A stretch of DNA of 39,720 nucleotides from a bacterium (GTDB taxonomy: Bacteria; Patescibacteriota; Minisyncoccia; Phycocordibacterales; JABMNX01). Positions 23,017 through 30,254 of this stretch are shown here, one piece after another. The DNA is taken from assembly GCA_002687905.1 (NCBI GenBank), contig NZBM01000016.1, positions 1-39,720 of the forward strand, read 5' to 3'. Made by a program: the position numbers and the translations under genes. The first letter of the stretch is position 1. Each line of letters begins with the position of its first letter. A model generated the notes under the pieces. The model was given only the letters and a program-made list of their open reading frames with translations. It ran no database searches and was not told the origin of the DNA.

Positions 23017-23045
23017 AATATAGTAGAGAATATCTAAAATGTCAA
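23017..23045 (-). promoter_or_regulatory. Consensus promoter overlapping the rel start codon
   Basis: On the minus strand, -35 TTGACA (23045-23040), exactly 17 bp, -10 TATATT (23022-23017). The -35 box lies on the rel ATG (23039-23041), so the two divergent genes share these bases. Confidence 0.75.
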
Positions 23046-24601
23046 GCTATATGGCCGCGGAATTAAAGGAAATACTAAATTTAATGAGCTCACCCACCAA
23101 AGAAGATGTGGCTTTGGTTACTAAGGCATATGACTTTGCTAAAGAAGCCCATAAGGGTCACAAGCGCTATTCCGGCGAGCCATTTTTCAATCATCTCTCT
23201 GAAACAGCAAAAGGTCTTGCAACAATTGGAATGGGACCAAGAACTATAGCCGCAGGGCTTCTTCACGACTCAATTGAAGACACTGATGTTACCGGGGAGG
23301 AAATAGAGAAGGACTTTGGAAAAGAAGTCCTCTTTTTAGTTGAGGGTGTCACAAAACTCGGGACACTAAAATATCGCGGAGTCCAAAGACACACCGAGAG
23401 TCTAAGAAAACTCTTTGTAGCAACTTCACAAGATGTGCGGGTTGTAATAGTTAAACTTGTTGATCGTCTTCATAATATGAAGACGCTTGAATACGTACCA
23501 AAAAATAAAAGGAAGAGAATCGCACTAGAGACTCTTGAGGTCTACACCCCTATTGCAGACCGACTAGGAATGGGTCGCCTTAAACGTGAACTTGAGGATC
23601 TGGCCTTCCCTTATGTTCATCATAAAAAATTTGAAAAGGTTAAAGAGCTGCTTTCAAGTAGAAGTAGGGTTGGATTAGAAAATCTTCAGAAAATACATAA
23701 GCGGGTTAAAAAGGAACTTGTAAAAGAAGGGGTTACAGATTTTAAAACAGAGCACCGTATAAAAGGAATCTATAGTTTGTTTAAAAAACTTGAGAGAAAA
23801 AACTGGGATATAGATGAGATTCACGACATAATTGCACTTCGCATAATCGTTCCAGATGTTGCCGATTGCTATAGAGTGCTCGGAGCAATACACAAAATGT
23901 GGACGCCTCTTCCGGGAAAAATTAAAGACTACATTGCATTCCCTAAACCAAACGGATATCAAAGTATTCATACAACAATTTTCACTGGCGCAGCCGGAAC
24001 AATTGAAATTCAAATTCGCTCAAATCAAATGCATAGAGAAGCGCAATTTGGTGTAGCTTCCCACATTAGATACAAGCATGATGATGAATTCTCTAGGAAG
24101 CACGCCTTTGAATGGATTTCGCAATTTCTTCCCCTTAGTATTCGTGGCCTTACAAATAGAGGGAAACCAAAAAAAGATAACCGAATAACTAAAGTGGCCG
24201 GGTCAAAGCCAAGTGAAAGCGTGCCTAATTGGATACGTGAAATTGCAGATGGGCACCAGAATTTTGAGGGTGAGCATGACTTTAGTGAGGATATGAAAAG
24301 CGACTTTTTTAATCACCGCGTATTTGTCTTTACTCCAAAGGGAGACGTCATAGACTTACCAATTGATTCAAGCCCTGTTGATTTTGCCTATGCCATACAC
24401 TCCGACATCGGCAATCACATATCCGGTGCAAAGGCTAACGGAAAAATGATATCTCTTGATACAAAGTTAAAAAACGGAGACATCGTAGAGATTATGACCA
24501 AGGAAAGCGCTAAGCCTACAACTAAGTGGATTGATCTAGCAAAGACAACTCTCGCAAAAAGGCATATACGCCAAGCTGTTGTTAACCAGAAGGAAAGGTA
24601 G
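23039..24601 (+). CDS. rel: RelA/SpoT-family (p)ppGpp synthetase/hydrolase
   Basis: Makes and breaks the alarmone (p)ppGpp. The HD hydrolase domain is intact (FFNHLSETAKGLATIG, AAGLLHDSIEDT, LVDRLHNMKTLE). The synthetase domain has DIIALRIIV, FPKPNGYQSIHTT and IEIQIRSNQMHREAQFGVAS. A TGS domain follows (VFVFTPKGDVIDLPIDSSPV to GDIVEIMT). It stops there at 520 aa, so the zinc-finger and ACT regulatory domains of the usual ~730-aa Rel are absent. A minus-strand promoter overlaps its start, and a second ATG at 23051 is possible. It converges with parB, 2 bp between stops. Confidence 0.94.
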   Translation: MSSYMAAELKEILNLMSSPTKEDVALVTKAYDFAKEAHKGHKRYSGEPFFNHLSETAKGLATIGMGPRTIAAGLLHDSIEDTDVTGEEIEKDFGKEVLFLVEGVTKLGTLKYRGVQRHTESLRKLFVATSQDVRVVIVKLVDRLHNMKTLEYVPKNKRKRIALETLEVYTPIADRLGMGRLKRELEDLAFPYVHHKKFEKVKELLSSRSRVGLENLQKIHKRVKKELVKEGVTDFKTEHRIKGIYSLFKKLERKNWDIDEIHDIIALRIIVPDVADCYRVLGAIHKMWTPLPGKIKDYIAFPKPNGYQSIHTTIFTGAAGTIEIQIRSNQMHREAQFGVASHIRYKHDDEFSRKHAFEWISQFLPLSIRGLTNRGKPKKDNRITKVAGSKPSESVPNWIREIADGHQNFEGEHDFSEDMKSDFFNHRVFVFTPKGDVIDLPIDSSPVDFAYAIHSDIGNHISGAKANGKMISLDTKLKNGDIVEIMTKESAKPTTKWIDLAKTTLAKRHIRQAVVNQKER

Positions 24602-24603
24602 TT

Positions 24604-25599
24604 CTAGACTGAAAAATTCTTTAGTGAATAGATATCTTCCTCATCTTCAAGTTTCTCTATTTCTTCTTCCGGCCTATCGTCAACCGGCTTTTCTTTTTTT
24701 TCGCTCTCCTCTTCTTCTTTTCTGTTTACAATTGAAGCCACTTTTCCGATAAAACCAGAGGCTTCGGTTTCAGGGTTTGTATTAATCTTCTCTAAAATAC
24801 TTCTTAAATCCTCCTCATTAAAAAATTCAATCGTGAGCTTTCCTCCAACTTGTCTTGGTTGAATCAAAACCCTTGTGCCAAGTTGCTCGGTAAATTCTTT
24901 TTCAAGCTCTATTATCTCTGGTTTTAGGCGAAGCTCCTTTTTCCTTGAACGCTCGACTGCAATTCTTCTTGCTATAGCCTCTGCTTCACGGACTGTAAGT
25001 TTATTGTGAACTATTTCTTTATAGAGTGTTCTCTGTTCTTCCGGCTTATCTACTAGCATCATTATAGGACGCGCGTGTCCCTCTGTAATCTTCCCGCCCG
25101 CAAGAGCATCCTGTATGTCCTCTGGCATAGTAAGAAGTCGCACCGAGTTTGTCACATACTCACGGCTCTTTCCTATTTTTTTACCTATTTCTTTGTGCTT
25201 TAAATTAAACTCTGATGCTAATTGCTTAAAAGCTTTTGCTCGATCAATTGGATTTAAGTCTTCGCGCTGAAGATTTTCTATTATTGCAAGTTCTAGTTTT
25301 ACCTTATCCCCTTCTTCTACTGTACGTATTATTACAGGGACTTGTGAAAGACCAGCTGTCTTTGATGCACGAAGTCTTCTCTCACCTGCTATTAGTTCAT
25401 AGTCAACCGAAAGACCCCCTTCCTCTTTTTCAACCTCATGTCTTGTAACTACAAGTGGCTGAAGTACGCCATATTGGCGTATTGAGTCGGCTAAATTACT
25501 TATTTTGTCTTCATCAAACTCTTTTCTTGGTTGATATGGATTGGGTCGTATCTTATCTACCTCAACCCAGAAGATTGAATTGTCATAAAACTCTGCCAT
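24604..25599 (-). CDS. parB: ParB/Spo0J-family partition protein
   Basis: Binds centromere-like parS sites and, in known systems, slides on DNA as a CTP-dependent clamp. N-terminal VDKIRPNPYQPRKEFDEDKI, then YELIAGERRLRASKTAGLSQ (ParB box, GERR), LAIIENLQREDLNPIDRAKA, and a helix-turn-helix (HKEIGKKIGKSREYVTNSVRLL). A dimerisation part is followed by a very acidic tail (EEEESEKKEKP, EDEEDIYSL). No parA is in the window and I saw no parS-like site. Its own gene is followed by tRNA-Leu on the other strand. Confidence 0.93.
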   Translation of the reverse strand: MAEFYDNSIFWVEVDKIRPNPYQPRKEFDEDKISNLADSIRQYGVLQPLVVTRHEVEKEEGGLSVDYELIAGERRLRASKTAGLSQVPVIIRTVEEGDKVKLELAIIENLQREDLNPIDRAKAFKQLASEFNLKHKEIGKKIGKSREYVTNSVRLLTMPEDIQDALAGGKITEGHARPIMMLVDKPEEQRTLYKEIVHNKLTVREAEAIARRIAVERSRKKELRLKPEIIELEKEFTEQLGTRVLIQPRQVGGKLTIEFFNEEDLRSILEKINTNPETEASGFIGKVASIVNRKEEEESEKKEKPVDDRPEEEIEKLEDEEDIYSLKNFSV

Positions 25600-25651
25600 T
25601 GGAAGTTAGTATAACATTTGATTGCCTCCTCCTTAAAATACGCTACACTCA

Positions 25652-27169
25652 TCAATGAGCCGGAGTGGTGAAATTGGTATACACGTACGACTCAAAATAG
25701 TATGCCGCAAGGCGTGAGGGTTCAAGCCCCTCCTCCGGCACTAATAAGGAACTCAAAGGTTTTTTCGGTGGATACAAACGGACGGCGCAAAGCGCCGACC
25801 AAGGATTTTTTGGCGGGAATGCAAGAGAATTCAGAATTTTTGGCGCGCTGGCGCGCACTGTTTTTTCGCCAAGAAGCAGGTGCGAGCCAAAGATTTCTTT
25901 GGCTTTGACCTTTTTCGCAAAAAGGTCATCATCAGAAGCAATTTTGTCCAAGGATTGCGCGTCTTTTAGCCAGTTTTGGAAAGGTGCGAGCCAATCATTC
26001 TACTTGTGTGAAAGAGAGGTCATTTCTTCTTCGAGCGACTTCTTTTCAGATAACAACTTTGCCTTTTGATTGCGATAATCTTGCTCATCAACAACTTGGT
26101 CTAAATAGCCATTAAGAAGTCGCTCTAACTTTTGTAAAATGACCGATAGTTTTGTTTCCTTCTCTTTCACACAAGCAGTCAAAGACGGGGTGGAATTTTT
26201 GTAGTCTTGCAAAGCAAGACGATTTAATTCCTCCGCCCAGTCTTTGGGCAAAGAAACTTTTTTGATTAGAGATGATAACTGCTCATCAAGTTTTTCCGAA
26301 CGAAGCGACATTTCAGGACACTTCACCACCTTCGATTTTTTTGTGCAACGATAATAAACATAATGGTGAACATTGCCATTTTTCTGTCGCTTCGTTTTGT
26401 TTTCAGCAGTTATCATCATTCCACATGAAGCACAGGAAATTAGCCCGCAAAAAGGTTGCGGTTCGTTTTGCGGTTTGCGCTCGGGTTGTCCACGAAACTT
26501 CAACATTTCCTGTGCTTCATCAAAAAGTTTCTTTGAAATGATTGGCTCGTGCTTTCCTTCGTGGATTTCACCGCCATATTTGAAAAGTCCGATGTAAAAA
26601 GGATTGGACAAAATAAAAGACGCTTTTGTTTTTGAGATTCTCTTTCCGGTTCGAGTTGTAACGCCGGACTTCGCCAAAAATTCTGCAATATCCTCTAACC
26701 TTTGATTACCTTTCACATACCGCTCAAAAGCCAAGCGCACAATTTTTGAACGCTTTTTGTCTACGATAATCGTTTTTGTCCGCACATCGTTCAAATATCC
26801 TACCGGCGCTTGGCTTGGGAATATTCCCATTCTCACTTTTTGGCGAAGTCCTCGTTTTGTATTTTCGGAAAGAGAATCTACATAGTATTTGCTTTGGCCG
26901 AACGCCATGTTTAACATGAATTTTCCCTGACTGGTGTTATCGCACCAAAAGGTTGGAAACTTCAAGCTCGCAAGTCTCCCTGTGTCGAGGAGATAGATAA
27001 TGCGACCTCCGTCCACCGAATTGCGGGCAAGACGATCGGGATTCCATGCTAGGATATTTCCGCCGTTCTTTTCTATCTCATCCATACTTATAGGACTAGC
27101 TCCTATAACGGTCTGCAGTGCGACGTACTTTTTGACAATACTTGTATGCAGGGGATATATTACAGACAA
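25652..27169 (-). pseudogene. Serine recombinase, truncated at the N-terminus and cut by a stop
   Basis: Family match from about residue 28: GGNILAWNPDRLARNSVDGG, FMLNMAFGQSKYYVDSLSEN, APVGYLND, the recombinase domain (NPFYIGLFKYGGEIHEGKHE), the zinc ribbon (CASCGMM, then YYRCTKKSKVVKCPE) and a coiled coil. The N-terminal ~65 residues with the catalytic Ser are missing and unrelated sequence precedes. A TAG at 26000-26002 stops the frame. Straight after it, in the same frame, come NDWLAPFQNWLKDAQSL and KVKAKEIFGSHLLL, which I know as the C-terminus of CPR large serine recombinases. That frame ends only inside tRNA-Leu(CAA), antisense. A dead integrase next to a tRNA target is likely. Confidence 0.8.
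25659..25740 (+). tRNA. tRNA-Leu(CAA)
   Basis: Acceptor GCCGGAG/CTCCGGC, anticodon loop CTCAAAA with CAA, long variable arm TGCCGCAAGGCGT, T arm GAGGGTTCAAGCCCCTC. No CCA encoded. The anticodon stem has one mismatch. The recombinase remnant ends on its other strand. Confidence 0.92.
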
Positions 27170-27204
27170 TACCGCTCACGTACTGCAAGCGTACTTCAAT
27201 GGAA

Positions 27205-27226
27205 ACGGCGGCCGATAGGCCGCCGT
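27205..27226. terminator. Hairpin between peroxiredoxin gene and recombinase remnant
   Basis: ACGGCGGCC and GGCCGCCGT pair around GATA with nearly perfect complementarity. T-rich bases follow on the plus strand (CACTCTTATT). It sits just beyond the peroxiredoxin stop. Confidence 0.55.
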
Positions 27227-27246
27227 CACTCTTATTAGCTTTAGAA

Positions 27247-27777
27247 TTATTTATTCTTAAGATAATCAATCATTGTATCTGCGTCGCTTACCTCGAAGGG
27301 ATCGTCCGGACAATCATCAGAAAAACCGGGTTCAACAAAAGCCTTTTTAATTACTCCGTCCTCAATGTAGAGACTATAACGCCAAGAGCGCTCTCCAAAG
27401 CCAAGATTGTCTTTCTTTACCATCATCCCAATTTCTTTGGTAAAAAGCCCCGAACCATCCGGAAGAAGCTTTACACTCTTTACTCCTTGGTCCTTTCCCC
27501 ATGCATTCATCACAAATGCGTCATTAACACTAAGACAATATACTTCATCTACTCCAAGGCCCTTTATTTCATCATACTTACTTTCATAGCCAGGTAGATG
27601 AGTACTTGAACATGTAGGAGTAAATGCACCAGGAAGAGCAAATATCACAATTTTCTTATCAGCAAAAAGCTCATCGCTATTTATTTCTTTCCACTGAAAC
27701 TCCCCTCCTCCGTCTTGTACGCGGGTCTTAAAAGCCACAGATGGAGCTTTCCTTCCTTCTAATTCTTTACTTTCCAT
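27247..27777 (-). CDS. Peroxiredoxin of the Prx5 type
   Basis: Thiol peroxidase reducing hydrogen peroxide and alkyl hydroperoxides. ALPGAFTPTCSSTHLPGYES holds the peroxidatic Cys. SVNDAFVMNAWGKDQGV, MLVKKDNLGFGERSWRYSL-like and EPGFSDDCPDDPFEVSDADT (a second Cys, possible resolving or glutaredoxin-reduced position) match Prx5 proteins. At 176 aa it has the family length and no signal peptide. It is divergent from miaA. The electron donor is not in the window. Confidence 0.93.
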   Translation of the reverse strand: MESKELEGRKAPSVAFKTRVQDGGGEFQWKEINSDELFADKKIVIFALPGAFTPTCSSTHLPGYESKYDEIKGLGVDEVYCLSVNDAFVMNAWGKDQGVKSVKLLPDGSGLFTKEIGMMVKKDNLGFGERSWRYSLYIEDGVIKKAFVEPGFSDDCPDDPFEVSDADTMIDYLKNK

Positions 27778-27828
27778 ATTTTTTATTCAATTAGAGTTTT
27801 AAGCGAATACACTATATCATACCAAGTC

Positions 27829-28722
27829 ATGAGAAGGAAGAAAAAACAAAAAATTATTGTGATTGTAGGTCCCACAGCATCTGGAAAAAGTGACTTGGCA
27901 GTTGAAATCGCGCGCAAGCATAGCGGTGAGGTTATTTCCGCTGACTCACGACAAGTATATAAAGGCCTTGATATTGGAACCGGAAAGATTACTAAGAAAG
28001 AAATGAAAGGGGTGCCACATCATCTACTTGACGTTGTAAGTCCTAAAAGAGTGTTCACAGTAGTAGATTTCAAGGAAAAAGCTGAAAGAGCTATCAAAGA
28101 CATTGCGTCACGAGGCAAACTACCAATTATTGCAGGAGGTACGGGGTTTTACATACAAGCCTTCATTGATAACATTGATTTCCCTGCTGTACCTGCCAAC
28201 AAAAAGCTGCGCGAGAAACTAGCTACAAAGAAAACAGAGGAATTGTTTGAAGAAATCTCGCGGCTCGATCAGGATCGAGCCGCGAGCATCGACCCAAAGA
28301 ACAAGCAACGGCTCATTCGTGCAATCGAAATAGTACGAACACTTGGAAAAGTGCCAAAAGCAAAGCAACCAAGTAGATACGATGTGTTAATGATTGGAAT
28401 AAAAATAGATAATGAAAAATTGCGCAAGCGTATCGAAAAACGCTTGAAGGCACGCATGAAAAGAGGAATGATCGCTGAAGCTAAAAGACTTCACAAAAAA
28501 GGCCTCTCATATAAGCGAATGGAGGAGCTTGGTCTTGAGTATAGATGTCTTGCAAAATTTCTTAGAGGCAAAATCACAAAAAAAGAGCTAGTAAGAGAGA
28601 TAGAGATAAAAGATTGGCAATACGCAAAGCGACAAAAAACGTGGTTTGAGCGAGACAAAAGAATAAGATGGTTCCCACTCGCAGAGCAAAACAAAATTAT
28701 AAAATTGGTATTTAGTTTCTAA
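27829..28722 (+). CDS. miaA: tRNA dimethylallyltransferase
   Basis: Adds the dimethylallyl group to A37 of tRNAs reading codons that start with U. P-loop IIVIVGPTASGKSDLAVEIA, substrate part ISADSRQVYKGLDIGTGKIT, GVPHHLLDVV, IAGGTGFYIQAFIDN and the C-terminal KDWQYAKRQKTWFxRD-like stretch (DWQYAKRQKTWFERDKRIRW). Length 297 aa is typical. Targets in this window with A after the anticodon include tRNA-Leu(TAA), tRNA-Leu(CAA), tRNA-Trp, tRNA-Cys and tRNA-Tyr. Its last 11 bases overlap the convergent pilin gene. Confidence 0.96.
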   Translation: MRRKKKQKIIVIVGPTASGKSDLAVEIARKHSGEVISADSRQVYKGLDIGTGKITKKEMKGVPHHLLDVVSPKRVFTVVDFKEKAERAIKDIASRGKLPIIAGGTGFYIQAFIDNIDFPAVPANKKLREKLATKKTEELFEEISRLDQDRAASIDPKNKQRLIRAIEIVRTLGKVPKAKQPSRYDVLMIGIKIDNEKLRKRIEKRLKARMKRGMIAEAKRLHKKGLSYKRMEELGLEYRCLAKFLRGKITKKELVREIEIKDWQYAKRQKTWFERDKRIRWFPLAEQNKIIKLVFSF

Positions 28723-29566
28723 ACACTTGGAAATGTTCTTTCTCGACAGATGGCACCACTAAAACGTTAATGTTTGGCTGTAGACGTTGGTCAAACTTTA
28801 GTTCAGCTCTTCTGTCACCTGTTGGGACAACATAAGTAATTCTAAGATCATTCACCCGAGCATTTGCAGCAAAGTCATTTATGTTATTTCCAGTTTTCTC
28901 CGAAAGCTCTATATGAGTGCATGTTCCAGATTCAAAGCAGCTATTAAGCTGCCCGGTCTGAAGCGGAACCTCAGACACACTCCAACCATTTGAACCAGAT
29001 GGAAATGTTGTATTTAGTGTTTCAAGTCGTGTATTTAAAACATTATCACACTGCTCACAAAATTTGGGCTTAGGTGCAGGAGAACGAGCGCTCACCCCAC
29101 TGGAAGAACTTGGAGTTTTAGAGTTTGAGTCCTCTTGATTTATTAAATCTTCAAAAGAGCAGTTTATACTTACCCAAGGCTGACCTAGACCGCGAGTGTT
29201 GTTTGTAAGTACTTTTATTATCGTATCCACTAAAAGCCAAGCGGCAAATACAACGATGAGGCCAATGAATACTTTCGCAAACATTCCTTTTGCAAAAGTT
29301 ATACGAGATTCGTTTCCCGCATTTGCCATAAGAATTATGCCAGCTATAGCAAACATAAGTGCCGAGACGATAATTGCGAGCCCAACAGTAAACTGAAGCA
29401 CATTGTCCGCCAGTTGAAATATATGACAAGTTCCGCAATCTTTCCCGTCACACGGGACAATACCTCCTTTTAGGATCTGGGCACTCGCAAAATCTGGATA
29501 AATTACAATAGCTAAAGCAAGAACTGCTCCAAGAAGAACTATCGAAAGAGGGGCTACTAATCTCAT
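28712..29566 (-). CDS. VirB2-like type IV secretion pilin with a long C-terminal extension
   Basis: A signal peptide (LSIVLLGAVLALAIVIYPDF, ASA cleavage) is followed by a mature part starting at about residue 30. VPCDGKDCGTCHIFQLADNV holds the Cys-rich start, and two membrane helices follow (about residues 56-80 and 92-116). This is the layout of CPR pilin-like proteins related to VirB2. Beyond about residue 130 it carries a Ser/Pro linker (SSSSGVSARSPAPKPKF) and a 110-residue domain with paired Cys (CEQCDNVLN, CFESGTC) that plain pilins lack. No other secretion genes are nearby. Confidence 0.75.
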   Translation of the reverse strand: MRLVAPLSIVLLGAVLALAIVIYPDFASAQILKGGIVPCDGKDCGTCHIFQLADNVLQFTVGLAIIVSALMFAIAGIILMANAGNESRITFAKGMFAKVFIGLIVVFAAWLLVDTIIKVLTNNTRGLGQPWVSINCSFEDLINQEDSNSKTPSSSSGVSARSPAPKPKFCEQCDNVLNTRLETLNTTFPSGSNGWSVSEVPLQTGQLNSCFESGTCTHIELSEKTGNNINDFAANARVNDLRITYVVPTGDRRAELKFDQRLQPNINVLVVPSVEKEHFQVFRN

Positions 29567-29637
29567 TTGTATATCCTAACACGCAAAGGCTACTAACATT
29601 GACATAGGTGTTAAAAATCTATACAGTACGATGCATT

Positions 29638-29811
29638 ATGTCACAGGATAGACTTATAAAATTAGTTTCAGAAGGTGATGATAAAGGTGTCGGGAAAGGA
29701 CATATTTATTACACCTCTAAAAATAAAAAGCGTGTAGAGCGTAAAATTGAGCTTCAGAAATACAATCCAGTAGCAAGAAAAAAGACCCTCTACAAAGAGT
29801 CCAAGAAATAG
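29638..29811 (+). CDS. rpmG: 50S ribosomal protein L33
   Basis: From ATG 29638: MSQDRLIKLVSEGDDKGVGK, then HIYYTSKNKKRVERKIELQK and YNPVARKKTLYKESKK. IKLVS, YYTSKNK and YNPVARKxxLYKE are the L33 pattern. The 57-aa product has the right length. The frame is open further upstream, but the family start fits here. It has none of the four Cys of the zinc-binding form. It is followed 15 nt later by tRNA-Trp on the same strand, so the two may be transcribed together. Confidence 0.9.
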   Translation: MSQDRLIKLVSEGDDKGVGKGHIYYTSKNKKRVERKIELQKYNPVARKKTLYKESKK

Positions 29812-29826
29812 TAGGATATTCCTACT

Positions 29827-29898
29827 GGGTCCATAAGCTAATTGGTAAACTGTCGGTCTCCAAAACCGATTTTCCAGGTTCAAGTCCTGGTGGACCCG
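29827..29898 (+). tRNA. tRNA-Trp(CCA)
   Basis: Acceptor GGGTCCA/TGGACCC, anticodon stem TCGGT/ACCGA around CTCCAAA with anticodon CCA, T arm CCAGGTTCAAGTCCTGG, discriminator G. No CCA tail encoded. Confidence 0.92.
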
Positions 29899-29907
29899 CT
29901 AGGGTCA

Positions 29908-29937
29908 AAAAGAGCAGGTTTTCCTGCTCTTTTTGAT
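29908..29937 (+). terminator. Terminator after tRNA-Trp
   Basis: AAAAAGAGCAGG and CCTGCTCTTTTT pair around TTTT: a 12-bp perfect stem ending in a T-run. Confidence 0.85.
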
Positions 29938-29947
29938 TTCTTACTGT

Positions 29948-30079
29948 CACCAGGACTTGAAAGGCACAGCCGCGCCGAAGGAAGAAGCGGCGAGCCCAGA
30001 CGAAAAGTACTTAGTAAAATTGAGTCCATAAGATGAAAATTTTACTTAGTAACTGGTCGTCAAGTCCTGGTGGACCCGC
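29948..30079. repeat. T-arm-bounded palindromic element of tRNA-Trp
   Basis: Begins with CACCAGGACTTGAA (29948-29961), the exact inverse of the tRNA-Trp T-arm (29879-29892). Next come a GCCGC...GCGGC hairpin and an AGTACTTA...TTAGTAACT hairpin. It ends in a direct 20-bp copy of the tRNA 3' end (30060-30079 equals 29880-29899). Confidence 0.75.
30022..30079 (+). pseudogene. Remnant of a second tRNA-Trp
   Basis: GTCCATAAG (30024-30032) matches the tRNA-Trp 5' end (29829-29837), and 30060-30079 matches its 3' end. Between them only 27 nt unrelated to the tRNA remain, so no cloverleaf is possible. Confidence 0.6.
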
Positions 30080-30121
30080 ATCGTTTAACTCTTGAATTAA
30101 CTCTATAGTTAATTCACAATG

Positions 30122-30204
30122 TGCGCCGGGCAGGATTCGAACCTGCGTAGGGCACGCCCGGCGGATTTACAGTCCGCTGCATTTGACCACTCTGCCACCG
30201 ACGC
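30122..30204 (-). tRNA. tRNA-Tyr(GTA)
   Basis: Minus strand: acceptor GCGTCGG/CCGGCGC, anticodon stem CGGA/TCCG around CTGTAAA with GTA, a long variable arm (GGGCGTGCCC), T arm GCAGGTTCGAATCCTGC. No CCA encoded. A GAATTAACT hairpin follows downstream. Confidence 0.92.
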
Positions 30205-30254
30205 ATCTTGAACTGCGTTATTCTACAATATCATCAGTTTGATGCAATATTTAG

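Noticed and set aside
25741-25999. Hairpin-rich gap after tRNA-Leu(CAA) as another T-arm element
   Set aside because: No inverted or direct T-arm copy is present. The stretch translates in frame as the C-terminus of the serine recombinase, and the hairpins (GGCGC/GCGCC, AGCCAAAG/CTTTGGCT) lie within that coding sequence.
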